Shown here piece after piece: positions 1 through 9,458 of a DNA stretch of 12,915 bases. Made by a program: the position numbers and the translations under genes. The stretch is from Saccoglossus kowalevskii. Its lineage: Eukaryota > Hemichordata > Enteropneusta > Harrimaniidae. How positions within the stretch are numbered: the stretch's first letter is position 1; every line of letters begins with the position of its first letter. The notes below the pieces were generated by a model. The model saw nothing but the letters and a program-made list of their open reading frames with translations, was not told the origin of the DNA and made no database searches. The stretch lies in the NCBI RefSeq assembly GCF_000003605.2, contig NW_003155737.1:47977-60891 (forward strand). The letters are read 5' to 3'.

Positions 1-10
1 CGTAATAACC

Positions 11-33
11 TTATTATTATTATTATTATTATT
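11..33. repeat. (TTA)n microsatellite
   Basis: An uninterrupted run of TTA triplets of 23 bases lies near the left edge. It is a simple sequence repeat with no sign of function. Confidence 0.95.
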
Positions 34-242
34 GCCGAAATAAAAAAAATTTAGCGAACTTCATTGTGTGGAGTCCGGCCAAACCCTGGGGGCTGCCATG
101 TTTGTTTTTTTTCATTATTAGAGGACGCTCAGGTGCGTAATCGCTCCATGTTTGGAATTCGCATTTCCTAATCTTAGGATGAAAATATCCCGTAAAATAC
201 CGCAAAATTACGGCACGCTGTATCTAACGTAACGCCATATCT

Positions 243-258
243 ATAATAATAATAATAA
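243..258. repeat. short (TAA)n microsatellite
   Basis: About five TAA triplets. It lies just past the low-coordinate end of the minus-strand retrotransposon relic, but I cannot show that the two are linked. Confidence 0.8.
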
Positions 259-324
259 ACGTGTTGACAGCGGCTATTTATTAGTGTAATCGTAGTCATT
301 GGTAATTATCCAATATAACCAGAT

Positions 325-1222
325 GTCTGTTGCTTGGTCCACACAATTGTGCAATGCAATTGAATAAATCTTGAAAATGGTAAATCTCTGCTTTCGTGTT
401 TCATGTGACAACCTCAACAAAAGTAGAAAAAGGAGTACGACTTTTTTAATATTATGAATTTCTTTCTAGAGTATTACTGCTAATAATAAAGCTTCCATCT
501 TTGCGTAACAATGTTTCATGAGTTTTAATAAATCTTATCGTTTACTTTCATCTTGCTTTTGTTTCCCCGTGGAAATCATACATACGACCCTGTTTAAGTT
601 TTCCTGCAGCACACCATTTGTCCCATGATTCCTTAACACGTTGTACAGGCCAGCCATATACTCGGACCAGCCAGGGTTGGAACTAAATATCCGAGAGCTT
701 TTCTGTGAAAACACAGCAACCCTACGTTCTTAAGACGTACGATAATATCATAATAGACCATTTGGGCACAGTCGATGTGACCACTAAAGTTGCAGTCAGT
801 ATTCGGGGATGTTCAATTTCAGTAATTTGTCTTTACAGTACTTTGTAACTTCCTCATCAGACAATTTTTCCCAGCGAGGTTTTGGAGAATAACTGTTTAT
901 CTTATCTGGCAACTGGGGTACATTTGCAATCACTATATTCAGGGCAAATCGAATATGATCAACACCTGAAATGTTGAGCAAATACTTAAGTTATTAAAAT
1001 CAGCACCGGTAACTGCGTGACCCAGCCATGATTTCTTTCTCTGGGACTCGCTCACGTACGTATAACTACCCAATGGAAATATGAACAGGCTGTTCGCATA
1101 CTTCAAAAAAACGTACCATATGTTTAGTATACAGAGAATTATTTATATCACCAAGGTTAGCATTCCAGTCACCCATAATAACATTACAGCTAGTGTTTAT
1201 GTAAATGATGATCTTTTAAATA
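325..1222 (-). mobile_element. degenerate non-LTR (LINE) retrotransposon fragment, endonuclease C-terminus and linker
   Basis: Read on the minus strand from about 1222 downward, pieces in several frames line up with the end of an apurinic-type endonuclease and the linker before the reverse transcriptase. I see VIMGDWNANLGDIN (about 1180-1139), SYTYVSESQRKKSWLGH (about 1066-1016), then ISGVDHIRFALN and PRWEKLSDEE in an open stretch at 981-796. A W-x-x-W-C-A-A-G-K-L-K-Q-G-R segment follows (about 630-575), then RFIKTHETLLRKDG (about 535-492), and HFQDLFNC near 380-358. GDWNAN and the S/V-D-H motif are typical catalytic-region signatures of LINE endonucleases. At least four frame changes and several stops separate the pieces, so it is dead. 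The N-terminal endonuclease and the reverse transcriptase proper are absent. The clade is uncertain; the layout resembles elements common in molluscs. The outer limits are approximate. Confidence 0.8.
796..981 (-). pseudogene. longest open segment of the LINE ORF (endonuclease-RT linker)
   Basis: This 61-codon stretch is the longest intact piece of the retrotransposon relic. It starts just before the conserved D-H pair (ISGVDHIR) that closes the endonuclease domain and continues into a lysine-rich linker with PRWEKLSDEEV. The in-frame ATG is fortuitous, because the homology continues upstream in another frame and downstream after a stop. It is not an independent gene. Confidence 0.75.
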
Positions 1223-2320
1223 TATTTCATTATATTACGCTACTCTTAGATTGACTAATGAAGGAATGTTGGGGCATGAGATGCCACTAGTAAACTATCT
1301 AAAGTAAAGGAAATTGGTAACAATTGGAACCTTATAGGGATATGAAACAACGTGGCACGGCGATGAATACGGCGCGGGCTATGTACCACCGCTGGCCGTA
1401 GCTCCTAACTACATTATCATATACTATGCCATCGTACACACACTCACAGATATTAGGTTTCTGCTTTGGAGAATGTTGAATTCATGAGAAATAGCTATTA
1501 ACTACAGTCGGTCAATTCTGTGGCAACACGTCTTAACATTCCATCACAGTGCAGACATGTATTTATAAATAGTATTGTATCAGACAATCTGTAAGCACTA
1601 AACTCTTTTCGTGTTAACGCACGGTTGACCTGGTAGGGTACCCTTCACACATTTGATATCATATCACAAACGTATGGCATATACTTTTCTTCCCGTACCC
1701 ACACCTTTCTTCAATTCCTTTTAATACACACCTTTGTTGACACAATTCGTATAAATATAACATGGACATGCGTCATAATAGAATGCGGCAAGTAATTTCA
1801 ACCTCTTCACATTTCTACCCGGACATTGTTCTATATTCCAGTACATGTATATGTTTTTATTTCGAGGAAGCCATTAATGAAAGAAATATTCACCATTCCC
1901 TCCCACGCGTTCTTAAGTGGGTGTAAAAAATATTTGTGTGGGGTAATGTTTTCAGTCGTCGCACTTATCCCACGTGGGCGTAACTCCAAACTAGCCACTG
2001 TATAGCACCGCACAGTTTATTGAATATATGTTAAATGTTATCAAATATGATTAATCATGTCTATACACATGTATTTGGTAGTTTCGAAGTTTGTATTTTT
2101 AAATAATAATAATAAATTATTTTGCTGATGATTAGTGTCAACGAGGGAAAACTGTACAGCGTAATTAACTATACAACAGGCCGACAACTCTGTAACCCAA
2201 AGTCCTCCATTCTCCATTCATCCGTGTTCGATGGTGGTGGCATTCTGTGGTTCCAAGTATCGCCGAACACAACCACAAATATTACTATACATGGCTTAAA
2301 TGGGGCGGAAATGGCCCTCC
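1223..2320. other. intergenic, nothing recognised
   Basis: AT-rich sequence with short ORFs that show neither codon bias nor family motifs. A few TAA triplets occur at about 2102-2116. I see no RNA gene, repeat array or clear transposon end here. Confidence 0.6.
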
Positions 2321-2321
2321 A

Positions 2322-2382
2322 AGTAATGATCCGGTGGGCGAATGGGATAATTGGTGTGATGTCACATAACTGTCGCTGTATC
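2322..2382 (+). promoter_or_regulatory. upstream element of the EAR gene: inverted CCAAT plus CRE-like site
   Basis: ATTGG (an inverted CCAAT box, 2350-2354) is followed after two bases by TGATGTCACATAACTG (2357-2372), which contains a CRE-like TGATGTCA, and after five more bases by GTATC. The same order and spacing recur at 7681-7713, ahead of the DBF4-like gene. The preceding 2322-2355 stretch, with TGGGCGAATGGGAT, resembles the reverse complement of 5786-5817. The block ends about 210 bases before the TATA box of the EAR gene. NF-Y and CREB/ATF binding is inferred from the motifs. Confidence 0.5.
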
Positions 2383-2589
2383 CGGAGTGTGCCGGACAAT
2401 GGCAGACTTTGCGGTAATGCGTAGTACTGCTGAACCTTGACGTGAACTGATGGAAGTAAGTTGTGTATTTTAGGAAAGTCCCAGAAAAAGAATCGGTCAT
2501 GGTGGGATTCCCTTAGGACCAGCAGCGCTTCGCATGCGTCAGTGGGTTCTCGACATCCAGGAAGCCCCGGCCATGTAAATATCGCTCAT

Positions 2590-2598
2590 TATATAAAA
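2590..2598 (+). promoter_or_regulatory. TATA box of the EAR-repeat gene
   Basis: TATATAAAA lies 51 bases before the first in-frame ATG and 66 before the preferred one, so transcription should start near 2620 with a short leader. A palindromic TTCGCATGCGTC stretch at 2529-2540, related to NRF1 sites, lies just upstream. The call rests on motif and position only. Confidence 0.65.
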
Positions 2599-2655
2599 TA
2601 GTGCGTACAAACGTAGTGTCACATATACGGCTCGCTGTTTATGTATGTCTACATC

Positions 2656-2872
2656 ATGGCGTTAATAACGGTCCTGCTGACGATCATCGTTTTCAATCAC
2701 AGTATGGTGTATGCGTCGAGACCCGGGAGGAGGAGGTCTAGCAGAGATGACGTATTGTATTGTAAAGAGTTACAAGAGGACATGGAAGAACTCAAGTATA
2801 AACAAGACAGGATAATTCAACTTCTGGAAACGTTGGTGCCAGGGGAACTTAGTACAGCCAGCTCATTTACAG
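2656..2872 (+). CDS. EAR-repeat secreted protein, exon 1 (signal peptide and coiled coil)
   Basis: First coding exon, joined to 3811-4940. The ATG at 2656 has A at -3 and G at +4 and is preferred over the weaker in-frame ATG at 2641, which would add five residues. Residues 1-20 (MALITVLLTIIVFNHSMVYA) look like a signal peptide with cleavage near VYA-S. A basic patch RPGRRRSSR (22-30) follows and could be a proprotein-convertase site. Residues 33-61 form an amphipathic segment rich in E, K and L (CKELQEDMEELKYKQDRIIQ, then LLETL), probably a short coiled coil, with one cysteine (36) that could link chains. The exon ends at ACAG/GTAAAG after the first base of a codon (phase 1), matching exon 2. 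Reading on gives an open frame to 3057, but that stretch is intron and has no family resemblance. The N-terminal coiled coil occupies the place of the laminin-G domain of TSPEAR. Confidence 0.8.
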
Positions 2873-3810
2873 GTAAAGACGATTTTGGTCGGTTACACGC
2901 TATAACATCCTCGCCAGCCAATCTGATCCGTTTATTCGATCATTCACCGCTCGATGGGAGCAATAATTACGAAATAATTCCGCGCGATTCGGATGATGTG
3001 CGAGACAGCCACTGTCATGTTTGTTGGTCAGATTTAGGAGGTAGACACGATTCATAATGCGAAACATACAATTGTTGTAAATCAGCATGGTTGGTCTTAG
3101 TAAGCACAGTATATACATAATATAGATTTTATTGAAGGTTTTATTCACATGAGGTGAACAACCCCAATATGTAAATATAATGTATATTTCGGTGTAAGTA
3201 AATCGGAACGAGTTTCGACCTTAGTAAGCCTAGTAGAAAATATTTCGGGTCAGAATATGGTGGGTGACAATTTGAATATTTGGGCTGCAAAAAGTAACAA
3301 AGTGTGGAACGAAAAACATTAGATTTGAAGATATTAGGTATTTTGATAGGAAAACTTCCCGTCGCGATAAGGCTGTTCTGCTCAAATATAGGCCAGGGTA
3401 CAGTGTAGTATTGTTGTATAGATTATTCGAGATTGTTCTCAGCATTACAATATCGACGTGTATACAATCTTATGTTGTATCTGTTAAATGCAACCGTGAC
3501 AACATTCTTGTGGCATTACGATGACATTCTATATAGTACACGTGACTTCACAAAGGTCATAGGTCATATAGTAACATACAAATCACACGCAGTAATTTAT
3601 GAATGAACCTATTCTGCGTATAGTGGCATCACGAAATTTACTACTAGTTTTTGTTTTTGTTTTTGTTCGGGCGTCAAGATGTATTTTCTCTCATGCAGGT
3701 TATTTGTCTCTTCGGCCAAGTTCTTTTTATTCTAGTCCCGCCACCCAAACAGATAATATCACATCCATTTTGATCAGACGATATCCTAACCCTATTCTGA
3801 TTCATTACAG
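2873..3810 (+). other. intron of the EAR-repeat gene
   Basis: Starts GTAAAG and ends TTCTGATTCATTACAG. It is 938 bases long and phase 1. Removing it joins G of exon 1 to GG of exon 2 as a glycine codon and keeps a single frame. The intron is AT-rich, includes a short (TTTTTG)n run at about 3646-3666, and holds no recognisable gene. Confidence 0.8.
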
Positions 3811-4940
3811 GGTCGCCAGTCTCTACGAAGCGGTCAAAAACTAAAAACAATAAAATCAACACTGAAATGGTGCCTATCACATTTACCCCGATCCAGGACA
3901 TAATTACCAGCAATGTCGCCATATCAGCCTTCAAGATCGACCAGCATTCCTTCTTGGCATTTCCATTTCAGTCCCGCGCATGTCACATTTACCGATACGA
4001 AAATGGCGGCAACCGCGAACATGCTGAGAAATTCAACTTTTTTCAAAGTGTGGAAAAGGGAGAAGAGCTTATACAGTGTCTTTATTGTAACCTGGATTCG
4101 GAACATTATATGTTGGCCATAAAATATGACAGCTCGTTCGATACGGTGGTTCACATCACAAAATGGAACGGAGATGAATTCGTTGACTACATGGAACAAT
4201 CTTTCAGAGGCGCGCTCGGCGGAAATGCGATGTGTTTTTCTGTGAAAAATGGCAATTATGGTAATAATTTTAGTTTCTTGACGATGGACTTCTACCCAGC
4301 AACAAACACGGAAATATTTGAGTGGAACGGCTTGGATTTCTCCACTTTCCAGTACCTACAACGAGTTGAGGGGGCGATGATGACAAGTTTTGAGCGTGAT
4401 GGACAACTTTACATTTCAGTGGATGATACAGCCAGGTACCGTACCATAATTTACAAGTTTGAAAAGACAGGCAAACGACCTAAATTTGTAAGAAAACAGT
4501 CCATTGATGTATATTCTTATCCATCGCTAGTATTCAACTACAATGATAACACATTTCTTTTCTCTCTCCGACGATTTCTTGATGTCGGATTACTTGACAC
4601 CGAGTATTATTTAGAGCGCCCTCTATATATTTGGCGGGACAATGAATTCGAGTTGCTCCAGTATTTGGACACAATAGGACCAGTTAAGGCATGCCCGTTT
4701 ATCGTAGACGACCAATTGTATCTGTTGGTTGCCAACCACTATAACGGAACCTCGTACGACGTTGACTCCACTGTCTATTGGTACAACGGAACAGAATTCG
4801 TACGCCACTCGACACTGGATAGTTACGGCGCTGAAAGTTGCTACTCGTTTGACGTTGATGACCAGGTGTATTTATTGATGACCAATAAATTAAACCAGAT
4901 TGAAAACACAATGCCAGGCGTTCTGTATAAAGTAGAGTAA
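3811..4940 (+). CDS. EAR-repeat secreted protein, exon 2 (seven-bladed EAR propeller)
   Basis: Terminal exon, 375 full codons plus stop, completing a protein of about 448 residues. The frame is open from the acceptor at 3810, so the ATG at 3867 is not the start. After a K/S/T/N-rich linker (residues 74-91), residues about 110-448 contain roughly seven units of 45-55 residues. Each follows the EAR/EPTP pattern: a hydrophobic strand such as HSFLAFPF or QLYLLVAN, a Y or I-x-x-W/Y/F strand (HIYRYENG, HITKWNGDEF, EIFEWNGLDF, IIYKFEK, YIWRDNEF, VYWYNGTEF), then F/Y-x-x-x-Q. Last repeat ends VLYKVE-stop, so the propeller is complete. In LGI and TSPEAR proteins seven such repeats form a beta-propeller used for extracellular protein binding. 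Two NGT sequons suit secretion. The ligand is unknown. The family call is firm; orthology to TSPEAR is not claimed. Confidence 0.85.
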
Positions 4941-5079
4941 ACTATTAAGGGTGACAAAATTACGCGTATATGAAACATTCTTACATGTTCTATCCTTCTC
5001 ATAGACCTGGTACAGTGTAGGTCATAAAGCTGTACCTTAGATTATAAATGTATTTATTGAATCATCAGCTATCGTTCAA

Positions 5080-5255
5080 ATTTAAATACTTAATAGTGAT
5101 TGGCTCAAAAGCTAAACATTGTCTACGCCCATAATGCGCGCTCATGCTTTCACGTAACATAGCAAATGATGCACTTGCTGATTGGATAATGTTGAACAAG
5201 CTCATTAATATTGATCAGAACTAACGATGATGTAACAAACCCATTCCTGGATTGG
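5080..5255 (-). promoter_or_regulatory. cluster of three inverted CCAAT boxes downstream of the EAR gene
   Basis: GATTGG occurs three times, with ATTGG at 5099-5103, 5181-5185 and 5251-5255. On the minus strand these read CCAATCA, CCAATCA and CCAATCC, which fit NF-Y sites, and they precede ATTTAAATA at 5080-5088. This could be an antisense promoter facing the 3' end of the EAR gene, but no minus-strand ORF follows. The call is tentative. Confidence 0.25.
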
Positions 5256-5514
5256 TCAATTTGAATTGTAACATCCATTTTGTTTCATAAAAATGCATAT
5301 TTATGAAAACATTTATAACGACCAAAACTGTTGTGCCCTTCACTGTATCGATATTTGCAGTTTATATATTCATAATTAATTTATAGAGGAGAAATGGGCA
5401 AGCTGTAAAATGTAATCAGCTATTTTATTCGTCCGTAATTTGTACAAAGATCTTATTTTTGTTAGCGTATAGAGCATTTCCCACATTAAATGTCGTAATT
5501 CGTGTGCAATTTTT

Positions 5515-5520
5515 AATAAA
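5515..5520 (+). terminator. candidate poly(A) signal of the EAR-repeat gene
   Basis: AATAAA, about 575 bases after the stop codon and the first canonical signal I find after the coding region. An AT-rich stretch follows. The implied 3' UTR is roughly 4941-5540. Confidence 0.5.
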
Positions 5521-5540
5521 ATATATTATAAAAATGTAAT

Positions 5541-7680
5541 TAAGATTTTGTTTTATCTGTAAAATGTAAAACCCTATTTTTTTACTGTAAATGGATCTTT
5601 CATTTTATCTCCTGTAAAAACGTCAAATGCCGTTTTTATTTCCTGTAACCTGTACCAGCTACCCCCTGCCCTCCCTTATAAAATATTGTGAATGGCGAAG
5701 GAAAAGGGACAAACCTGACTTGTCCAATGAAAGCGACTGTGAATTTGACGTCATCGCGTTGCCTGCTCCAGGAACAAAGAGCGATACCAAATACCATTTG
5801 CCCATTCAATCATGACTCCTAGTGATGAAACGTTGCTATAAAATACAAATATATAAGTGGGAACGAGAGAATTTATACAAAACAAATCCAATGTATATAT
5901 ATTAGAACTAACAGAAAACGATTGTTTCATCACTTAGAACACTTGGCCCGGAAGCAGTTATTCTGGCCTTGAATTTCCGATAAGTTGTTAATAGATTTTT
6001 ACGAGTTTTGTTTGTTGTCATTGGTTTTCTTTTACTTCCATGATTAATTATTAAACGTTACTCGTACAATAGATAATGTGTTTTGCTTATTATTTCATGC
6101 TGCGTACATTAGTATATGGTAACAGTCGTTACTAGGTCCAGTAATTATGTCAGTAGCTAATGTACATTCCCAGATTCCATATTGGTGTGTCTAGTAATTA
6201 CATGTCACTTGCGTCATATCCGGGGACGCACACAACCCTGTGTGGATGTGATCTGACATGGATCTGATTACGCCGTACGTATAGCCTCATTTAGAAAACG
6301 TCAAATAAGATTGACAATGCGTCTCACAACAAACTGAACTGATTTATGTGCATATAGCGTGATACACCCTGATAATCATAATTGGCTGTCACATGGAGGC
6401 TGAAATACTATATGATTATCAATGATATTTATTATATATATTTTTTTATTTCAGCCCTCAAAGTCAAATGAGTTCGTAACACCCCTTTCCTATTTTTACT
6501 ACTATAGCTCCGAACTAATGAATATAAATGCGTTGGAATCGGACTGTGGTCATGATTTCATTATACAACATACTGTATAATAATAAAATCAATAAACGTG
6601 TTATTCACTTCTAACTAAACCCAAACTTCAAACTAATCCCCAGTTACAAATGTAACTGTCAAAACTGCGCGTATATTTATTATATTAGTATATTGATAAA
6701 GTATCTGTATAGGGACAATTTTCAGGAATACTGGTGAATTCAAAATTACGACCGTGGGCAATGTTATGCAAGAAGAGAACTATAATAAAAGCATAGCTTC
6801 CGCACATGCGCAGTTCTTTCTGATGCGTTTATTAGAACAGGTACTTAGTATTCAGATTTCCATGATTATTACATTATGGTTTTATTTTATGTTATTCACG
6901 AAACTCGCATACAAACATGTGATCACGGAAATAGTCTTCACGTAAAAATGTCTCAAAACAATAAAAATGGCGGTGACACACACTCTCGCGGATTTGATAA
7001 TATTCGCTTGAGCGTTTAGGAGGATACCAGAGTGAGATTTAGTCGATTTTTGTCGAAAAGTACTAGTAACTGTTCTTGACATGACACCGTACCGTGACCT
7101 TTTCCAGAAAGCACCCGTGAATGAAAAACACATTAGCAGTGCTTTGATGGCTGTCATATTCCAATACACGAGTTTAATCTCAGGAAGTGGTCGAGGTATA
7201 AATAATGTGTAAAGATTGAAAGTGTTATCATTAGTTCAAAAAAGTGCGCCACGAAGGCAAGAAAGTGAACACAAAGGATCATGGTATATGGCGGTAAAAA
7301 TCAGCCTTTTAAGACCCTTTAGGTAGCTAGAAATTCCGCTGGAGCCATTTTTTTGCAAAATCGATTGTATTTGTATTTGAGTCAGAACATTCATTTATCG
7401 TTGCAGGAAATAGAATTAAAATATTTATAGTAAAATAGAGGTTAATATACACTGTAAAATTCACGAAAAATGTACAATATATTCCAATGAAACTTGTTGG
7501 GGTTTTACATACGCGTTTAATAGATAAAGTGATAGGGAGTCTATCAAGGTTTCCAATATGGAGAACAAAATATGAGTGCTGGAGTTTTGCTGTTTGGTTA
7601 CGTTGTCGTGTAACTGTATGGTGTTTGATTTCCTTTACCTTGGTACTGGTTGGCACAATGTAGAGATGGTCGATAACTTT
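5541..7680. other. intergenic, no gene supported
   Basis: About 2.1 kb without a credible coding region; the open frames are under 100 codons and show no family motif. Besides the promoter-like cluster at 5724-5845 it holds a perfect 9-bp inverted repeat (GTACATTAG at 6104-6112, CTAATGTAC at 6157-6165). AATAAA hexamers occur at 6582 and 6591. An NRF1-like CGCACATGCGCA lies near 6802-6813. An unannotated non-coding transcript is possible but not shown. Confidence 0.5.
5724..5845 (+). promoter_or_regulatory. orphan promoter-like cluster: CCAAT, palindromic CRE, TATA
   Basis: CCAAT at 5724-5728, the full palindromic CRE TGACGTCA at 5746-5753, and TATAAAATA at 5837-5845 stand in promoter order on the plus strand, predicting a start near 5867. 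No coding exon follows within sight. The segment 5786-5817, read in reverse, resembles 2322-2355 ahead of the EAR gene. It could drive a non-coding RNA, a distant exon, or be an enhancer. Confidence 0.4.
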
Positions 7681-7742
7681 ATTGGAATGATGTCACATAA
7701 TTGCAATAGTATCTCTCGTGCAAATGTGCTGTACGGGCGAAA
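7681..7742 (+). promoter_or_regulatory. DBF4-like promoter region: inverted CCAAT, CRE-like and E2F-like sites
   Basis: ATTGG (7681-7685), two bases, TGATGTCACATAATTG (7688-7703), five bases, GTATC (7709-7713): this is the same block as at 2350-2382. GGGCGAAA at 7735-7742, the complement of TTTCGCCC, resembles an E2F site, which would suit a cell-cycle gene. The block begins 178 bases before the DBF4-like ATG. Function is inferred. Confidence 0.5.
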
Positions 7743-7858
7743 CAGTACCTCGGTGGACGAACTGTGCGTGTAGTTCAGAGTGGGTGTACAGCGTTACCGA
7801 ATTTCGTTTTATGCAGTGGAACATTATATAGTTTAAATCTGAATTACCCCATCTGAAC

Positions 7859-7925
7859 ATGGCCATGCCGGATAAACCACGACGTTCGAAGAGTCGAAAT
7901 GTGTCTGGTCAGTCGGGTAGTAAAG
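7859..7925 (+). CDS. DBF4: DBF4-like CDC7 kinase regulatory subunit, exon 1
   Basis: First coding exon of a gene running off the right edge. The ATG at 7859 is preceded by AAC and followed by G, a strong start context; a second ATG lies two codons on. It encodes 22 residues starting MAMPDKPRRSKSRNVSGQ, a basic, disordered N-terminus, and ends AAAG/GTACGT in phase 1. The next exon begins GC, restoring a glycine codon. DBF4 binds and activates the CDC7 kinase, which phosphorylates MCM helicase subunits to fire replication origins. This exon alone would not identify the gene: the call rests on exons 2 and 3 with matching phases. Other in-frame first exons cannot be excluded. Confidence 0.7.
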
Positions 7926-8533
7926 GTACGTTTGCTAGTTTGTTTATAGGAGTAGTTTGGAGTGTATAATGGACGGTTTGGTTGTGTGTATTGGACTCGT
8001 GTGTAAACTGTAAAGGGTCATCCACGCACGATACAACAGGTTTTTTCGTGACCTTTTCTAACAAGCGTCCCTCTCTATAAACATCTAGCGTAGATTTAAG
8101 TAAATCTAGAAATGATAATGGTTATTTAAATTCACCAGAATATCATTTGTTGATACCTAAAACACAATATTAATTTGTTTGTGTGTGTGTGTTTATCGTG
8201 GAAATAATTTGGTGCATGTTGTGACCCGTGTGTTTTGTAGATTTTTAAGCCACCCCGGCCACCTCTCAAAAAACAGAACAATCATATTTTACACAGTATA
8301 AGTATAAACAGACTGTGAATAATACCTCAAAACTACATACATTTCTCAACCTTCCTTACAAAAAATTGCAGACTCCCTGTTAATATTTGACAACAAAAAC
8401 TATTACATGCCTCATGTAATTCTGGTAGGTACACTTGTAGATCTACCATGGAGGAAAAAATAGAGCCAACTCTACAGTTCATATTTTATATAATTTACTC
8501 TATTGTATTTTATTTTATGTATGTATCAAGTGA

Positions 8534-8567
8534 AATAAAGTTTGAAATATAACAGCAAAAAAAAAAA
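8534..8567 (+). repeat. AATAAA plus A-run, possible retroposed 3' end
   Basis: AATAAA at 8534-8539 is followed 17 bases later by 11 consecutive A residues (8557-8567), the arrangement left by a reverse-transcribed polyadenylated RNA. CCATGGAGG occurs just upstream (8448-8456) and again downstream (8615-8623). No source gene or target duplication was recognised. Confidence 0.3.
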
Positions 8568-9458
8568 TCAATGGAAATATGTATGGTACAGCCAGTCAGG
8601 AAATATATTGTTATCCATGGAGGTAACTGGTTCATCATTATTTTGTGTAAAACAAGTACAGTCAGTTTTAGTGCCCATGTCACTGTGAACTGATAAGACG
8701 TTGGGGAAAACATTTTTTGGTTAAATTTGTAAAGTCTGCGAGATTGTGAGTTATCAGATCTGATGAAATTGATAAATCAATAATGACAACATTATTTCAG
8801 TGATTTTTCATTGATTTATATATGTACGTAATGCGTAGTGCTACAATCACCATAAAATGGTCAGCTGATGGCATTGCACTGCTTCTGTTGCAATCATCAG
8901 TATCTGTCTTTTTGCTGTAAAAATACACTAATGTTTTGTTAATTAAAACGGTTCATTTATGATTATCTTAGACATTACATCAAGATCGACAACTGCGTCG
9001 CCATCTATGTTCAATTGGAATCCCCCTTGTAACCCAGCAGGCATTAGTCACGGATGTCACAACGTGCATTATGTCACCTTAGGGCAGCCTTCTTCAATAC
9101 TATGAATAAAGTATTCCAGAGGTCGGGGTTCATTTTTTTAGGGCCATCTTGTCTGCAGTTGAATAATTTTTGCTTCGATTTATTTGCAGTTTTTTTTCCA
9201 ATGCAACCTAATTTCACTTTTTGGAAATTAGGGTCACCAGCGATTGAGTAGTAAAAACTACATCTTTCTGATGTACGCTGCTCTTGTGATTTGTGAGACT
9301 TGTTTTGTCATATTGTTGCCATTACATGCAATGGGCAAATTATTACTGCTCTAATATTTGTTTTTGGATTTAGAGGTGCCACACCCTTGAAAGACTTGGT
9401 AATTTTCATTAACTTTATTTCAAATGTAATCAAATTAAAATGCTTGAAATTAAGCGAT

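Noticed and set aside
2122-2424. 100-codon open frame upstream of the EAR gene
   Set aside because: It has no signal peptide, no recognisable motif and no fitting splice context. It overlaps the CRE/CCAAT block and has open frames on the other strand as well. A faint likeness to a Tc1 GGG motif was too weak.
2641-3057. Stand-alone 138-residue secreted protein
   Set aside because: After position 2872 it reads through a good donor site into intron sequence. Splicing in phase to 3811 gives a coherent EAR protein instead.
3599-3844. 81-codon plus-strand ORF
   Set aside because: It lies inside the EAR intron, includes a TTTTTG simple repeat and crosses the acceptor in a different frame.
3924-4911. 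Minus-strand ORFs opposite the EAR exon
   Set aside because: They are shadows of the plus-strand coding exon and carry no domain of their own.
6392-6461. Inverted repeat GAGGCTGAAAT / ATTTCAGCCCTC
   Set aside because: A single imperfect 11-12 bp stem with a loop of nearly 50 AT-rich bases; such stems are expected by chance and there is no other support.
6948-7019. Short ORF MSQNNKNGGDTHSRG... with an ATGGCGG context
   Set aside because: Only 23 codons, with no donor before the stop and no promoter at a suitable distance.
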